Shown: positions 48,849 through 57,807 of the stretch, piece after piece
How positions within the stretch are numbered: position 1 is the stretch's first letter
Layout of the letters: each line of letters begins with the position of its first letter
DNA from: a virus
Length of the DNA: 64,000 bases
IMG/VR virus record: IMGVR_UViG_3300032073_000008
Location: 1 to 64,000 of that record
Reading direction: 5' to 3' (one strand)
Notes under the pieces: model-generated
Database searches by the model: none
What the model was told of the DNA's origin: nothing
The model's input: the letters and a program-made list of their open reading frames with translations, nothing else
Translations under genes and position numbers: made by a program

Positions 48849-49925
48849 TTACTTTTTAATGCTTTTTGAAATGGCATTCAAGTACGCACTCATGCTAGGA
48901 TCAGCATGATTTGTCTCTTCAGTTAATTCATCTAACTCAAGAGGCTCTTCATCGACAACCACTTGCTCAGCGACAACTTCTTCTTTAGGGAAGTAGCTCT
49001 CTTTGAGTGTCTCTAACTTTTCAGCATATGAATCTTCATCTTCAAACTCTACGCCTTCAGACAAAGAAGCCAGCTTAACGGCTTGAGACTCTGTGATATC
49101 TTCGCAAGCAGAAGCTAAGATCGCAGATTTCTTTGACTCAACTAATTCTTTGCGAAGAACGATGTTTCTTTCCATTTCTTCATTGATTGAAGATTCGAGC
49201 TCAGTAACCTTAGATGCTAATTCATCAACAAGGTCAACTTTCTCTTCTGGAATATCGATGTAGTTTTCAGTGAACAGACTGCGTAAACCAGTCATGAAGT
49301 TCTCAACGATTTCTGCTCGAACTCCTTGCTCAACTGCTAACTCATTTTCTTGCATCCACTCTTCAGCGACATACTCTAAGTAGTCATCTAAGCGTGATGA
49401 AAGAGATTCATTAATGGTAGATTTTTCTGCTTCAAGTTCTGCTTCAAAATCAACAGTAACAGATTCTAAAACTTCGTTGACTTTTGAAACTACTGCAGCT
49501 TCAAAGATAGTTGTAGCTTTTGATACAAAATCTTCTGAAAGATCTTGACCACCAAACATTGCTTCAACATCTTCAGCGATAGATACATCTTCAGCACTAA
49601 TCTGACGGATTTCTTTGATAGATTGTGTATCAGCTTCTTCTGAAACTTCTTCAGCTTCAAAACCTTCAACCTTCAAAGATGCCATAACCTTACCATAGTT
49701 TGCTGCGATGTCGTCTTTCTTCATGCCTTTAACAGCATCCATCATAGCATTGATCATACCAACTTTTGTTTTGGGAGCAGGCACTTGTTTAGGAGCACCC
49801 TTCTTAATTTCTGCAGCATTGTCGTCAGCGATTTTTTCGCCATCAACTTCTGGTGCAGCATTCGCTTCTTCGAGAGCGTCATCAGTTTGCTCAACTTCTA
49901 CACCCTCTAGTTCTAAATCAGACAT
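48849..49925 (-). CDS. 22: Prohead scaffold/core protein gp22
   Basis: This very acidic, helical protein (358 aa) has long E/D/K/A-rich segments (for example DFEAELEAEKSTINESLSSR near residue 168). It is placed between gp21 and gp23 exactly as T4 gene 22. It forms the internal core around which gp23 assembles and is later degraded by gp21. Its central segment (EELASKVTELESSINEEMER) looks like a coiled coil. Late promoter and AAAGGAG ribosome-binding site upstream. Confidence 0.92.
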   Translation of the reverse strand: MSDLELEGVEVEQTDDALEEANAAPEVDGEKIADDNAAEIKKGAPKQVPAPKTKVGMINAMMDAVKGMKKDDIAANYGKVMASLKVEGFEAEEVSEEADTQSIKEIRQISAEDVSIAEDVEAMFGGQDLSEDFVSKATTIFEAAVVSKVNEVLESVTVDFEAELEAEKSTINESLSSRLDDYLEYVAEEWMQENELAVEQGVRAEIVENFMTGLRSLFTENYIDIPEEKVDLVDELASKVTELESSINEEMERNIVLRKELVESKKSAILASACEDITESQAVKLASLSEGVEFEDEDSYAEKLETLKESYFPKEEVVAEQVVVDEEPLELDELTEETNHADPSMSAYLNAISKSIKK

Positions 49926-49957
49926 GGATTTCTCCTTTAAATTAATTGAATACAGTC

Positions 49958-49965
49958 TATTTATA
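49958..49965 (-). promoter_or_regulatory. T4-type late promoter of gp22
   Basis: Minus strand TATAAATA, ~33 nt upstream of the gp22 ATG. Confidence 0.78.
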
Positions 49966-49970
49966 AAAAT

Positions 49971-50627
49971 TTATAATTTGGAAATAAAGTCCTTAAAAAC
50001 AGCCAACTTTGTCTCTTCGAGCTCTTGAGAACTGGCTTTTTGAACTTCATTCTTATAATCAGCAATATTGGCTTCGCGGATAACACCGTTTTCCCAAACC
50101 CACTCTTTGCCTTCCATGATACCTTGCACGAAAGCATCTGGTGCTGATGGGTCTGCAACAATATCAGCTGCAGTTGCGAGATAGAAGTCATTTTGAACTT
50201 CACCAACACCAGCTTTTGTTTGTTTGACTGAACCCATACCACGAGATGAAACACCTAGTTGAGCACCCTCGTCCATCAAAGATTTGACGATAGCACCATA
50301 AGGAGTTTCTGTCATGATTTTAGCTTTACCAAGAAAGTTAGAACCATCACGCTTCAACTCAGTGATCATATGCGAAACACGCTCAAGATTTATAGTTGGA
50401 CCTTGTGGATGTCCAAGCTCACCATAAGCACGATTCTTTTCAACATACTCTTCAGAGTATCGTTTGATTTCTTTATCTAAAACCTCAGCAGGATATAATC
50501 GACCGTTGCGGTTTTGTATATCACCTTGCAAGAAAACACCTTCAATAAAATATGACTTCTTACCATCTTTATCTTTGGCTTCTGTAAGGTAATTAATATC
50601 TTCGTTTACTTCGCATATTAGCTTCAT
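49971..50627 (-). CDS. 21: Prohead core protease gp21
   Basis: This serine protease of the T4 prohead type cleaves core and shell proteins at [LI]xE sites. AYGELGHPQGP (~72) carries the catalytic His, and GVSSRGMGSV (~123-132) the catalytic Ser. The opening MKLICEVNEDINYLTEAK is typical. Length 218 aa (T4: 212). Predicted targets in this window include gp22, gp23 (LGE, residue 61) and the LxE-headed proteins at 9529 and 10754. It ends 46 nt before the gp22 start. Confidence 0.94.
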   Translation of the reverse strand: MKLICEVNEDINYLTEAKDKDGKKSYFIEGVFLQGDIQNRNGRLYPAEVLDKEIKRYSEEYVEKNRAYGELGHPQGPTINLERVSHMITELKRDGSNFLGKAKIMTETPYGAIVKSLMDEGAQLGVSSRGMGSVKQTKAGVGEVQNDFYLATAADIVADPSAPDAFVQGIMEGKEWVWENGVIREANIADYKNEVQKASSQELEETKLAVFKDFISKL

Positions 50628-50628
50628 A

Positions 50629-50886
50629 TTAGTAACCTGAGTTTGCTATAGCTGTGCCATAAAAGGTTGTAGCACCACGCAATCCTTGACTATCTGCTAA
50701 GTGGACTACAATACCAGAACCTGCAGCAACATATATTGTTCCTAAATCACCGCCATCTGCAGCATTACGAACAGTTGCAACCGCAGCAGAAGTATGAGTG
50801 TTAAACAGATAAACTGCGTGTTGACCTGTTGTTTTAAATTTTGTTGTTCCTGTGGCTAGTGCCGTTGCTGTTCCTAATACCTTCAT
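50629..50886 (-). CDS. Small structural protein between gp21 and the core genes (85 aa)
   Basis: A small A/G/T/V-rich beta-type protein (MKVLGTATALATGTTKFKTT) has the segment AAVATVRNAADGGDLGTIYVAAGSG, resembling phage decoration or fibre-base modules. It is coupled to the upstream gene through a TAATG overlap and ends one base before gp21. Its place in the head gene block suggests a virion protein. I do not know its position. Confidence 0.7.
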   Translation of the reverse strand: MKVLGTATALATGTTKFKTTGQHAVYLFNTHTSAAVATVRNAADGGDLGTIYVAAGSGIVVHLADSQGLRGATTFYGTAIANSGY

Positions 50887-51350
50887 TATTTACCCCCGAA
50901 TGCGATGTCAACCAACTGAAACATTCCTTCAGGCGATTTTTCTAACATCTTTTCAGCCTTTTTTGCATTAGCAGGCTTTAGTTTATTTAGCATGTTAACA
51001 AGAGCAGAAGCAGTAGTCATGTCTATTGTCTCAGACTTACCATCACCGAACTTAACCTTCTTTGCTGCTTTTTTCTTAACAATATCGTTTAACTGATCTA
51101 CAACTTTTCCCTCAGATAAGTCACTTTCCTCATCTTGTTCAGTTTCAGTTTCTTCAGTGATCTCAGCACGATCACCATCGAATTGATGATCTCCAGCAAC
51201 TGGATGTTTTGTTACAGTCATCTTGTGCTTGGCTTTAAAATCTTTTTCGCCTTTTGGTTTTGGTTCTAATTGATCCTTTTCAGTATTATCATTAGGACGA
51301 CCGCCTGATGCAGCTTCAGATACAAATGTCTTAAATCTTTTGATAGGCAT
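50886..51350 (-). CDS. Prohead core-like protein (gp68 position, 154 aa)
   Basis: The protein begins MPIKRFKTFVSEAASGG, an N-terminus similar in rhythm to T4 capsid-targeting sequences. A very charged middle follows (EITEETETEQDEESDLSEGK), then a helical C-terminus (SALVNMLNKLKPANAKKAEKMLEKS). It lies where T4 has gene 68, between 67 and 21, and has the composition of a core protein. Direct homology to gp68 cannot be shown by eye. AGAGGA ribosome-binding site. Confidence 0.65.
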   Translation of the reverse strand: MPIKRFKTFVSEAASGGRPNDNTEKDQLEPKPKGEKDFKAKHKMTVTKHPVAGDHQFDGDRAEITEETETEQDEESDLSEGKVVDQLNDIVKKKAAKKVKFGDGKSETIDMTTASALVNMLNKLKPANAKKAEKMLEKSPEGMFQLVDIAFGGK

Positions 51351-51352
51351 TA

Positions 51353-51544
51353 CTAATCCTCTGGTTCTTGATTATCTTGTTGTGACATAAAGTTTGTTGA
51401 AACCTCATGTTTTTTAATTTCTACAGCATCTTTAATTTTGTCCATCAACAAGTCGTTGACGACATCTTTAAACCCTGATACATCGCCTTCTGCAGCTTTA
51501 TTTATTGCGTCTAAAGATGTTACAGTTTCTTGTTCTTCGCTCAT
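51353..51544 (-). CDS. 67: Prohead core protein gp67-like (63 aa)
   Basis: A short acidic protein from ATG 51542-51544 (MSEEQETVTSLDAINKAAEG) with GGAG upstream. The central VSGFKDVVNDLLMDKIKDAV and the EPED end resemble T4 gp67 (PIP), a small core protein processed by gp21. Its position directly after gp20 is the T4 order 20-67-68-21. Overlapping late promoters precede it. Confidence 0.7.
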   Translation of the reverse strand: MSEEQETVTSLDAINKAAEGDVSGFKDVVNDLLMDKIKDAVEIKKHEVSTNFMSQQDNQEPED

Positions 51545-51556
51545 AATAATCTCCAA

Positions 51557-51572
51557 TATTTATATATTTATA
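51557..51572 (-). promoter_or_regulatory. Tandem overlapping late promoters
   Basis: Two TATAAATA copies on the minus strand (51557-51564 and 51565-51572) are directly adjacent, upstream of the gp67-like gene. Confidence 0.72.
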
Positions 51573-51589
51573 AGATAAATCTCTTACAA

Positions 51590-53071
51590 TTAAAATTCGT
51601 TATCGTCACCATCACCTTCATCAGCGATATCTTTATCCATCTGTTCAATATCTTCTTCTGTCTGCATAAGAACATTTTTACGGATCCATGCTGTGGAGAA
51701 ATATTTACCAGTATATTGGTCAACATCTTGAAGTAGTGATAATCTTTCTCTCATAACTTCAGATGTTTTCAATTCAGAAAAATGGTTGTCTTCAGCGAAA
51801 TTAAACCGCAATTCTTTCTTTATTTCAGACCACTCTTCTTTTGTTATAACGCCTTTCAAAAGTAGTTGCTTTTCAAGAAGAATCATAAACAATTCTGAAA
51901 AACGACTTCTTAATCTTTTAACAAACTTAGAAAACTTTAACTCGTCACGAGTTATCTCGGATGCTCTTCCAAGATTAAATTGTCCATCTGACTGTAATCT
52001 TGATGAAGGAACATTAAGAGATTCATAAAGTTTTCTGCGAAAATATTCTACATCATCCATCTCTCCAAGATTTTGCCCACCTGGAAGTGTGGTGATTTCT
52101 GTTCCGCTACTACCTTCTCTTCTTGGTAGCCAATAATCTTCAAGCATAGTAAGAAATTTACGATCATCTCTAACTTCACCAGTGTTAGCATCATAGACTA
52201 ATTTATTCTTATGCTTAACCATCATATCTCGTAGATATTGTTCAGCTTTTGCTTTGGGCAAATTACCTACATCGATATAAAATATTCTTCTTTCTGGTGC
52301 ACGAGCTAGACGATAAATAATTGTCGCATCTTCTAACATACGCAACTGATTCAAGGGCTTAACAGCTTTGTGTAAATGCCCAAGAACCATTGAATTCTTT
52401 TGATCCATAACACCGCTATGGATATATGCGATAGCATCAGGAGCAATCTTAACACCCGAATTACCAGCACTTACTCCTTTGCCAGAGTAAATAAAATATT
52501 CATTATATTGTTTACCAATAACACCTTGTCTGTCAGCACCGCCATTTTTTGGTTTCTTTTCAGTCCTGACTTTTTTGATCTTTCTTGGATCAATATATCT
52601 GAGTTCTTGTATTCCTTTTCTGGGATTAGCAGTATCAATCATCAGATGATAATACAACCTTCCATCAACATACCAATTACGGAATATGTCATATCCGCTG
52701 TTCTCAAAATGCATTAAATTAAGAATTCCGTCAAACTCTTCACGGATCCTTTCTTTGATTGCATCTGGTTGCTCGACTTCGTCAACAACAACCTCAACAG
52801 CAGCACTACTATCTTCAAACACAACAGCTTCATTAATAATATCATCTACAGCCTTGTCACATTCACCTTGATATGACATTTCTCTGTATTTTGTTATCAA
52901 TGTAACTTCAGTTTTAGCAGATCCTTCAAGATCAACTGTAGTGCCGAAAGCACCACCTGCATTCACATCTATCGTACCATCTATGTTAGGTGGTGGTGCG
53001 AATGACTGTACTGTTGGTGGTGCTTCTTGTTCTTTGCGTCCGATCTGAAAACCGAAAAGTTCTATTGCCAT
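51590..53071 (-). CDS. 20: Portal vertex protein gp20
   Basis: This dodecameric portal is the DNA entry/exit channel and assembly initiator. Typical blocks are KAVDDIINEAVV (~57-68), IDPRKIKKVRTEKK, EDATIIYRLARAPERRIFYI and SSGTEITTLPGGQNLGEMDDVEYF, which match T4-type gp20. The start is taken at the ATG 53069-53071, well spaced from GAGGA; an upstream TTG is less likely. Length 493 aa (T4: 524). The acidic C-terminal tail IEQMDKDIADEGDGDDNEF is also usual. Confidence 0.96.
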   Translation of the reverse strand: MAIELFGFQIGRKEQEAPPTVQSFAPPPNIDGTIDVNAGGAFGTTVDLEGSAKTEVTLITKYREMSYQGECDKAVDDIINEAVVFEDSSAAVEVVVDEVEQPDAIKERIREEFDGILNLMHFENSGYDIFRNWYVDGRLYYHLMIDTANPRKGIQELRYIDPRKIKKVRTEKKPKNGGADRQGVIGKQYNEYFIYSGKGVSAGNSGVKIAPDAIAYIHSGVMDQKNSMVLGHLHKAVKPLNQLRMLEDATIIYRLARAPERRIFYIDVGNLPKAKAEQYLRDMMVKHKNKLVYDANTGEVRDDRKFLTMLEDYWLPRREGSSGTEITTLPGGQNLGEMDDVEYFRRKLYESLNVPSSRLQSDGQFNLGRASEITRDELKFSKFVKRLRSRFSELFMILLEKQLLLKGVITKEEWSEIKKELRFNFAEDNHFSELKTSEVMRERLSLLQDVDQYTGKYFSTAWIRKNVLMQTEEDIEQMDKDIADEGDGDDNEF

Positions 53072-53093
53072 TATGGTCAATCCTCATCATTAA

Positions 53094-53125
53094 TAGGGGC
53101 ATCATACTATTTATGCCTGCCCCTA
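53094..53125. repeat. Inverted repeat enclosing a late promoter
   Basis: TAGGGGCA (53094-53101) and TGCCCCTA (53118-53125) are perfect inverted copies. The CATAAATA promoter of gp20 lies between them. It could act as a weak terminator of gp19 transcripts or a DNA structure at the promoter. Confidence 0.7.
53108..53115 (-). promoter_or_regulatory. Variant late promoter of gp20
   Basis: Minus strand CATAAATA, one mismatch to consensus, ~37 nt upstream of the gp20 ATG. Confidence 0.6.
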
Positions 53126-53140
53126 GATCACTTTTTTGGA

Positions 53141-53686
53141 CTAAATTCCGCCAGCGTTTCCAGTAACACCGCCAGATACTTCCCAATAATCATATTGGAA
53201 TGTCACAGTGTACTCTTGGATTGCATCACTATCCCATGCTAAGTCGATGGTGCCAACTTCAGATGGATACAAGCCAACAAAGTTATAAACACGGAGTATA
53301 GCACCGTCTTTACCAAACTGTGTTACTTGTGCATTAGCTTTATATAGGCTTGGAGCAGAGCCAGACTGATTAACATTACCTTGAGCAGTGTTAATTGAGT
53401 TTGACCATGCTTCCATAGCATTTCGGACTGCGAAGTCTTCGTCATTAATAATAGTTGGTGCCCATTCAGCATAAGTACGATTACCAGCCAACTTAATTTG
53501 ACGACCGAAGTATGGAACTTCAACCGTACCAAGCGTAGAGGCAGGTATTTGTGCAGCCTTTGTCATAAAAGGCACTTGTGCATCAGCAACACCGTTAATT
53601 GGATTTGTAATCTGGACTTGGAAGAGTGATGCTCTTGCACCACCCCCAGTTAAAGCTCCAGCAAAATCATTTACATTAAACGCCAT
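53141..53686 (-). CDS. 19: Tail tube protein gp19
   Basis: The subunit of the rigid inner tube of the contractile tail. It begins MAFNVNDFAGALTGGGARAS. It contains PFMTKAAQIPASTLGTVEVPYFGRQIKL (~38-65), NRTYAEWAPTIINDEDF and a C-terminal IQEYTVTFQYDYWEVSGG, all typical of T4-like gp19. The position between sheath gp18 and portal gp20 is the T4 order. GGGAGA ribosome-binding site, variant late promoter overlapping the gp18 stop. 181 aa (T4: 163). Confidence 0.94.
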   Translation of the reverse strand: MAFNVNDFAGALTGGGARASLFQVQITNPINGVADAQVPFMTKAAQIPASTLGTVEVPYFGRQIKLAGNRTYAEWAPTIINDEDFAVRNAMEAWSNSINTAQGNVNQSGSAPSLYKANAQVTQFGKDGAILRVYNFVGLYPSEVGTIDLAWDSDAIQEYTVTFQYDYWEVSGGVTGNAGGI

Positions 53687-53713
53687 TTTTTTTATCTCCC
53701 GATTCTTATTTTA

Positions 53714-53721
53714 TATTTATG
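53714..53721 (-). promoter_or_regulatory. Variant late promoter of gp19
   Basis: Minus strand CATAAATA covering the gp18 stop codon, ~28 nt upstream of the gp19 ATG. Confidence 0.6.
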
Positions 53722-55663
53722 CACGACCAACAATTTCAGAAAACTCAACGCCAGTTCGTACAGCAACAAAGTTCAACTGAATAAAGTTGATTGATCGGGC
53801 TGGTTTGATATAGATGTCGCCTATGAATTCATTACGATCTATAACTTCGCCAGTGTTATTTGTTCCGTCACATACTACAACGAAATCATTAATACCACGA
53901 CGACCTTGAACATCTCTTAAGAAAGGTTCAACTAAGTTCTTAAATTGACTTCTAGTGAATTCATCATTGAATTCGAATAAAGTAAATTGTGAAGCTGTAG
54001 AAATAGCCTTTTCTAGTACGATGAACAGTCTACGAACATTAATACGATCAAATGCAGACGGTTTAGCTAACAGCGTCTTGTCTCCAAACAGTACAGTACC
54101 TTGTCCTGGAAATGTGACAACTGGATTAATGCCTTTCTTATAAAGGGCATCACGATCGCCTTTAGTTGGATTATATGCTAATTTGACAACGCTCTTAACA
54201 TTACCGCGATTGAATCCAGCAGGTGAGTACCAAGGATCACGAGTAGTGTCAGTTTGTACCATCAAACCAGCTGTATCGGCATTTAAAGGAATGTAACGGT
54301 AAACATCATTGTACTTATCATACATGTACTTCCAGCCACCATCCATAACTGCGTATGAAGATGAAGGTAATGAGTCGCGGAATGCAATTACATCAGCAAC
54401 CTCTTTACCAGCATATGAGTTGTTGTTAACAACATCAGCATACTCTGGTGAGATTACAGCGATACAATCTTTACGACTTTCAGCAATGTTTGTAATTAGG
54501 TATGTTGCTAATGTTTGGTCAGCATTACCACCCAACAAGAATGATACATCAACATCTTCAGAGGATTTGAATAAATCATATCCAACTATTTTTTGTGCTC
54601 CAGTCAGATCATTACCATCAGTACCACCAGAAAGCGAGATGTTTTTAACACCTGATTTTATAGTCGCTTGATCAACAGTAAATGATTCGTCGGCTTCTGA
54701 TGTTGTAGTTCCATCTAAAAATGTTTTATCAGAAACTTTAATAAATTGAGATTGTTGGTTTATAACTTCTCGGAAATTATTTCCTGCACCTTCTGCTGTT
54801 TTTGCATCAATTGCTTTGGAAACAGAGCTATATGTTTCTAAGATAGCATTTTTGGTTCCTGTAATAAGACCATCTTCATCTATGACTGCTATATGAAGCT
54901 CATCAGTCGTACCACCACGATTAGTAGCAGTTGCTGAAGTTCCAGGTGCAGTATCAAAACTGTTGAAGTATTCCCAATTTCGTATTACACCATATTGCGC
55001 ATTTGATGTTGTTCCATTATAGGTATCATCAATGAGCAATGTTACAAAAGCAGTGCTATTTGCGGATGGACCAGTACCAGTGGTTGTCACACTCAAAACT
55101 TTACTATCATGAGCGTTGTTTTCACCTACAGATACTATATCACCCACGCTAAACTGTTCAGCTAAAGCGGTTGCTTGTGAATCGCCAGCAGCATCTATTA
55201 CAACAGATTTTGTTCCATTAGCAATTGTGTGTTTATCAGCTAATGTTTTTTGATATCCATTTGCACTAGCACAAACTGAAATTTTTATAGAGTTTCCTAA
55301 TTTTCCAGGATACTTAGCATAAAAATTATCAGTTGTTGGTACAGTTGAATCATCATTTTTAATCATAACCTCAAAATTAGATTCTGATGCATTATTTGCT
55401 CCAGGACCAGCAACACGCACAACATTAAGTGCATTGCCGTATGCTAAAAAGTTTGCAGCCGTGAAAAAATCAACTGCATTATTTGAGTTCGGTTTTTGGA
55501 AAGTGCTCACAAGTCGATCTTCAGAGTCAACTAAAACTCTGTCCTCTACTGGACCCCACCTAAACTGACCAGCAATTGCACCTTCTGTGGTGGAAACTGC
55601 AGGAACAACTGTGGTAAGGTCGATCTCGCTTACATTAACTCCAGGACTTACTTGGAATGGCAT
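53717..55663 (-). CDS. 18: Tail sheath protein gp18
   Basis: This is the contractile sheath subunit. The opening MPFQVSPGVNVSEIDLTTVV is the classic gp18 start. GAIAGQFRWGPVEDRVLV (~29-46), the long variable middle, and a conserved C-terminal part with FPGQGTVLFGDKTL (~530), LFEFNDEFTRSQFKNLVEPF and DFVVVCDGTNNTGEVIDRNE are all present. Length 648 aa (T4: 659). AAAGGAG ribosome-binding site and late promoter upstream. Confidence 0.97.
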   Translation of the reverse strand: MPFQVSPGVNVSEIDLTTVVPAVSTTEGAIAGQFRWGPVEDRVLVDSEDRLVSTFQKPNSNNAVDFFTAANFLAYGNALNVVRVAGPGANNASESNFEVMIKNDDSTVPTTDNFYAKYPGKLGNSIKISVCASANGYQKTLADKHTIANGTKSVVIDAAGDSQATALAEQFSVGDIVSVGENNAHDSKVLSVTTTGTGPSANSTAFVTLLIDDTYNGTTSNAQYGVIRNWEYFNSFDTAPGTSATATNRGGTTDELHIAVIDEDGLITGTKNAILETYSSVSKAIDAKTAEGAGNNFREVINQQSQFIKVSDKTFLDGTTTSEADESFTVDQATIKSGVKNISLSGGTDGNDLTGAQKIVGYDLFKSSEDVDVSFLLGGNADQTLATYLITNIAESRKDCIAVISPEYADVVNNNSYAGKEVADVIAFRDSLPSSSYAVMDGGWKYMYDKYNDVYRYIPLNADTAGLMVQTDTTRDPWYSPAGFNRGNVKSVVKLAYNPTKGDRDALYKKGINPVVTFPGQGTVLFGDKTLLAKPSAFDRINVRRLFIVLEKAISTASQFTLFEFNDEFTRSQFKNLVEPFLRDVQGRRGINDFVVVCDGTNNTGEVIDRNEFIGDIYIKPARSINFIQLNFVAVRTGVEFSEIVGRA

Positions 55664-55681
55664 TGTTATTCTCCTTTGGAA

Positions 55682-55722
55682 GAGTTTTTATTTCAATTCA
55701 GACTTGATATTTATAAAAACTC
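55682..55722. repeat. Inverted repeat around the gp18 late promoter
   Basis: GAGTTTTTAT (55682-55691) and ATAAAAACTC (55713-55722) are perfect 10-bp inverted copies. The TATAAATA box at 55708-55715 overlaps one arm. Confidence 0.7.
55708..55715 (-). promoter_or_regulatory. T4-type late promoter of gp18
   Basis: Minus strand TATAAATA, 45 nt upstream of the gp18 ATG. Confidence 0.75.
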
Positions 55723-55727
55723 AATGT

Positions 55728-57368
55728 TTAGTAATTTTCAAAGTTCCCATGAGTGATGTAATCTTGCGTGTCAAATGGGTCAGATGGTGTGTAATCTACA
55801 ACATTATCATCAGGTATGCCATCATCATGGAACCCAAATGGTAACATACTCTCCATCATTTCTTGATCTGTTTTTTCTCTTAATTGGATTAGTGTATTTA
55901 TGTCTGTCATATCTTTAAAATATGACTGGTCTGTCAGCCATGCAAATAAAACAAGACACATCACTAGATCATCATGAGCACCAGACTCTGCTTCATACGA
56001 GTTTCTTTTTCTCGAGAAAGTTGATAGCTCTTTTATAGTATTAAAATCGTTAATTATAAGTTGATCTTGTTCAATCAACAGCTTTAGTATAGAACATCCT
56101 ACAGCCTTCACGCTTTTAGTTGTTCTAATTCCTTTATCACACCTTTTGCTGAACCCAGTTGATATTCTTTTACCTGATCTTCCAGCACTTTCGGTGAATA
56201 ATATGTTTTCATATTCAAATTCATAATGAAGAAGCTCTGCGACTTGTTCACCAATATCATTTATTTCAACTAATACAGTCGCTTCATTAAAGCTCTTGCA
56301 TGTTCTATATATTACTTCTGAGTATTCAGCAGGAGTGATAAAGTTATCTCTGTAAACACAGACTTGTTTATATGGCATTTCTGTTATGTCTATTATCTGA
56401 AATGCTGAATAGTCTAAACCCTTTCCTCTTGATACATCAACGACACAAGCATAGGTATGATCTGGCTGTCCTTGATCATACATTGATATGCCACTACCCT
56501 CAACTAATGGTCTTTTATCCACTAATGTTTTTAGTTTACTACCATCAATCAATGTTCCAGAACTGCCAAGAAACTCACACTCATATTCTTGAGCAAACTT
56601 CTCAAGATCATAATCCATAGACTGCAATGTTTCTTCTTTCCAAGCATCATCTCTTCCAGGAACATCAGTCCAATTTACCCTGACATACTCATATCCATTT
56701 TTACCATCTCTAGCACCTTCGCAAGTTTTATAAAAATGATTCAAACCATTTGGTGTGGATGTCAATAATATTTTAGTTGTGTTACCAGAAGATATTGTGG
56801 GGAATACAGAAGCAAAAAATTCATCCCAATTATCTACGAATGCAGTTTCATCAATGTATAGGAATGATACAGACTTACCACGAATAGCAGATGAGGATGT
56901 TGCAGCAGCAATAATTTTACAACCATTCTCAAACTGAACTGAACCTTTGTTCCACTCAACGACACCTTGTTGCATCCATTGCGGTAGTGCTTCATATGCA
57001 ATCTTAATTCTGTCAAGAATCTCACGAGCTGAGTCGCCCTTGTTCGCAAGCAACGCAACAGTCTTATGCTCATTGAATAGAATGAAGTGTAATATAACAG
57101 CAACTGCGGTTGTAGTTTTACCTGCCTGCCGAGATGTGACCACAGTTACTCTACGATTATCAGTTATCTTCTCAATAATATCTCGTTGATAATCATACAG
57201 ACGCATTGGTATTAGACCGTGATCTACATGAACAATTTGTATGTAGTTCTCAGCAAAATAGAGTGGATCTTTAGCACACTTCACATATTCTGTGACTTGC
57301 TCTTGAGTCCAGCTGATCTGAACACCCTTCTTTTTGAGAAGAGCATTTCCATTATATGTATCAGCCAA
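55728..57368 (-). CDS. 17: Large terminase subunit gp17
   Basis: This is the DNA-packaging motor ATPase and nuclease. Walker A is SRQAGKTT (79-86), Walker B SFLYIDETAF (~165) and coupling motif LTSTPNG (~200). RNase H-like nuclease aspartates appear in CVVDVSRGKGLDYSAFQII (~308), and a further Asp in AESGAHDDLVMCLVLF (~460). The frame begins at TTG (57366-57368), overlapping the SNase gene by 8 nt, with AAGAAGG about 12 nt upstream. No ATG is available in the conserved N-terminus, so a TTG start is likely. 546 aa (T4: 610). Confidence 0.96.
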   Translation of the reverse strand: MADTYNGNALLKKKGVQISWTQEQVTEYVKCAKDPLYFAENYIQIVHVDHGLIPMRLYDYQRDIIEKITDNRRVTVVTSRQAGKTTTAVAVILHFILFNEHKTVALLANKGDSAREILDRIKIAYEALPQWMQQGVVEWNKGSVQFENGCKIIAAATSSSAIRGKSVSFLYIDETAFVDNWDEFFASVFPTISSGNTTKILLTSTPNGLNHFYKTCEGARDGKNGYEYVRVNWTDVPGRDDAWKEETLQSMDYDLEKFAQEYECEFLGSSGTLIDGSKLKTLVDKRPLVEGSGISMYDQGQPDHTYACVVDVSRGKGLDYSAFQIIDITEMPYKQVCVYRDNFITPAEYSEVIYRTCKSFNEATVLVEINDIGEQVAELLHYEFEYENILFTESAGRSGKRISTGFSKRCDKGIRTTKSVKAVGCSILKLLIEQDQLIINDFNTIKELSTFSRKRNSYEAESGAHDDLVMCLVLFAWLTDQSYFKDMTDINTLIQLREKTDQEMMESMLPFGFHDDGIPDDNVVDYTPSDPFDTQDYITHGNFENY

Positions 57369-57807
57369 TTACGACAATGCCTTCTTTTATTAATCGCTCA
57401 CGATTTTTTAAATGAGCTTCAGCAATATCATCTTTGTTTTGTCCGTGATAAGCGACAGCAAAACCTTCATCGATCATGATCTGAGTGGCTGGACGCCATG
57501 AATCAGTAGTTGCATCGTAGACATCAAAGTCACCAAGTATACGACCGAACTTACCTTTCATATCTTCGCCTTTTTTACTCACTTGAGTTTTAAGGACAGA
57601 CTGTTTACCGAGTAATGATTTTAGCTTTTCTTTGGCAGCAAGACCAAACTTTTTTTCAACCTTATCGCGAGTACGAGATTCAGGAGTATCAATACCCATA
57701 ACACGAACACGCTCGCCTTTAAGCCATATACCAAACCCCAGATCAATATCTACATCTACAGTATCGCCATCTACGACACGAACAATCTTACATCTATAAT
57801 CATACAT
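57361..57807 (-). CDS. Staphylococcal-nuclease-like nuclease (148 aa)
   Basis: An SNase OB-fold nuclease. CKIVRVVDGDTVDVDID includes the Ca2+-binding Asp, GERVRVMGIDTPES the catalytic Arg and second acidic residue, and GKFGRILGDF the second Arg. There is no signal peptide, so it acts inside the cell or in the particle. The ATG at 57805-57807 is well spaced from AGGTGA. It is inserted between the terminase genes and overlaps both. This position in a packaging operon suggests trimming or degrading DNA around packaging, or degrading host DNA late. Confidence 0.88.
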   Translation of the reverse strand: MYDYRCKIVRVVDGDTVDVDIDLGFGIWLKGERVRVMGIDTPESRTRDKVEKKFGLAAKEKLKSLLGKQSVLKTQVSKKGEDMKGKFGRILGDFDVYDATTDSWRPATQIMIDEGFAVAYHGQNKDDIAEAHLKNRERLIKEGIVVIG

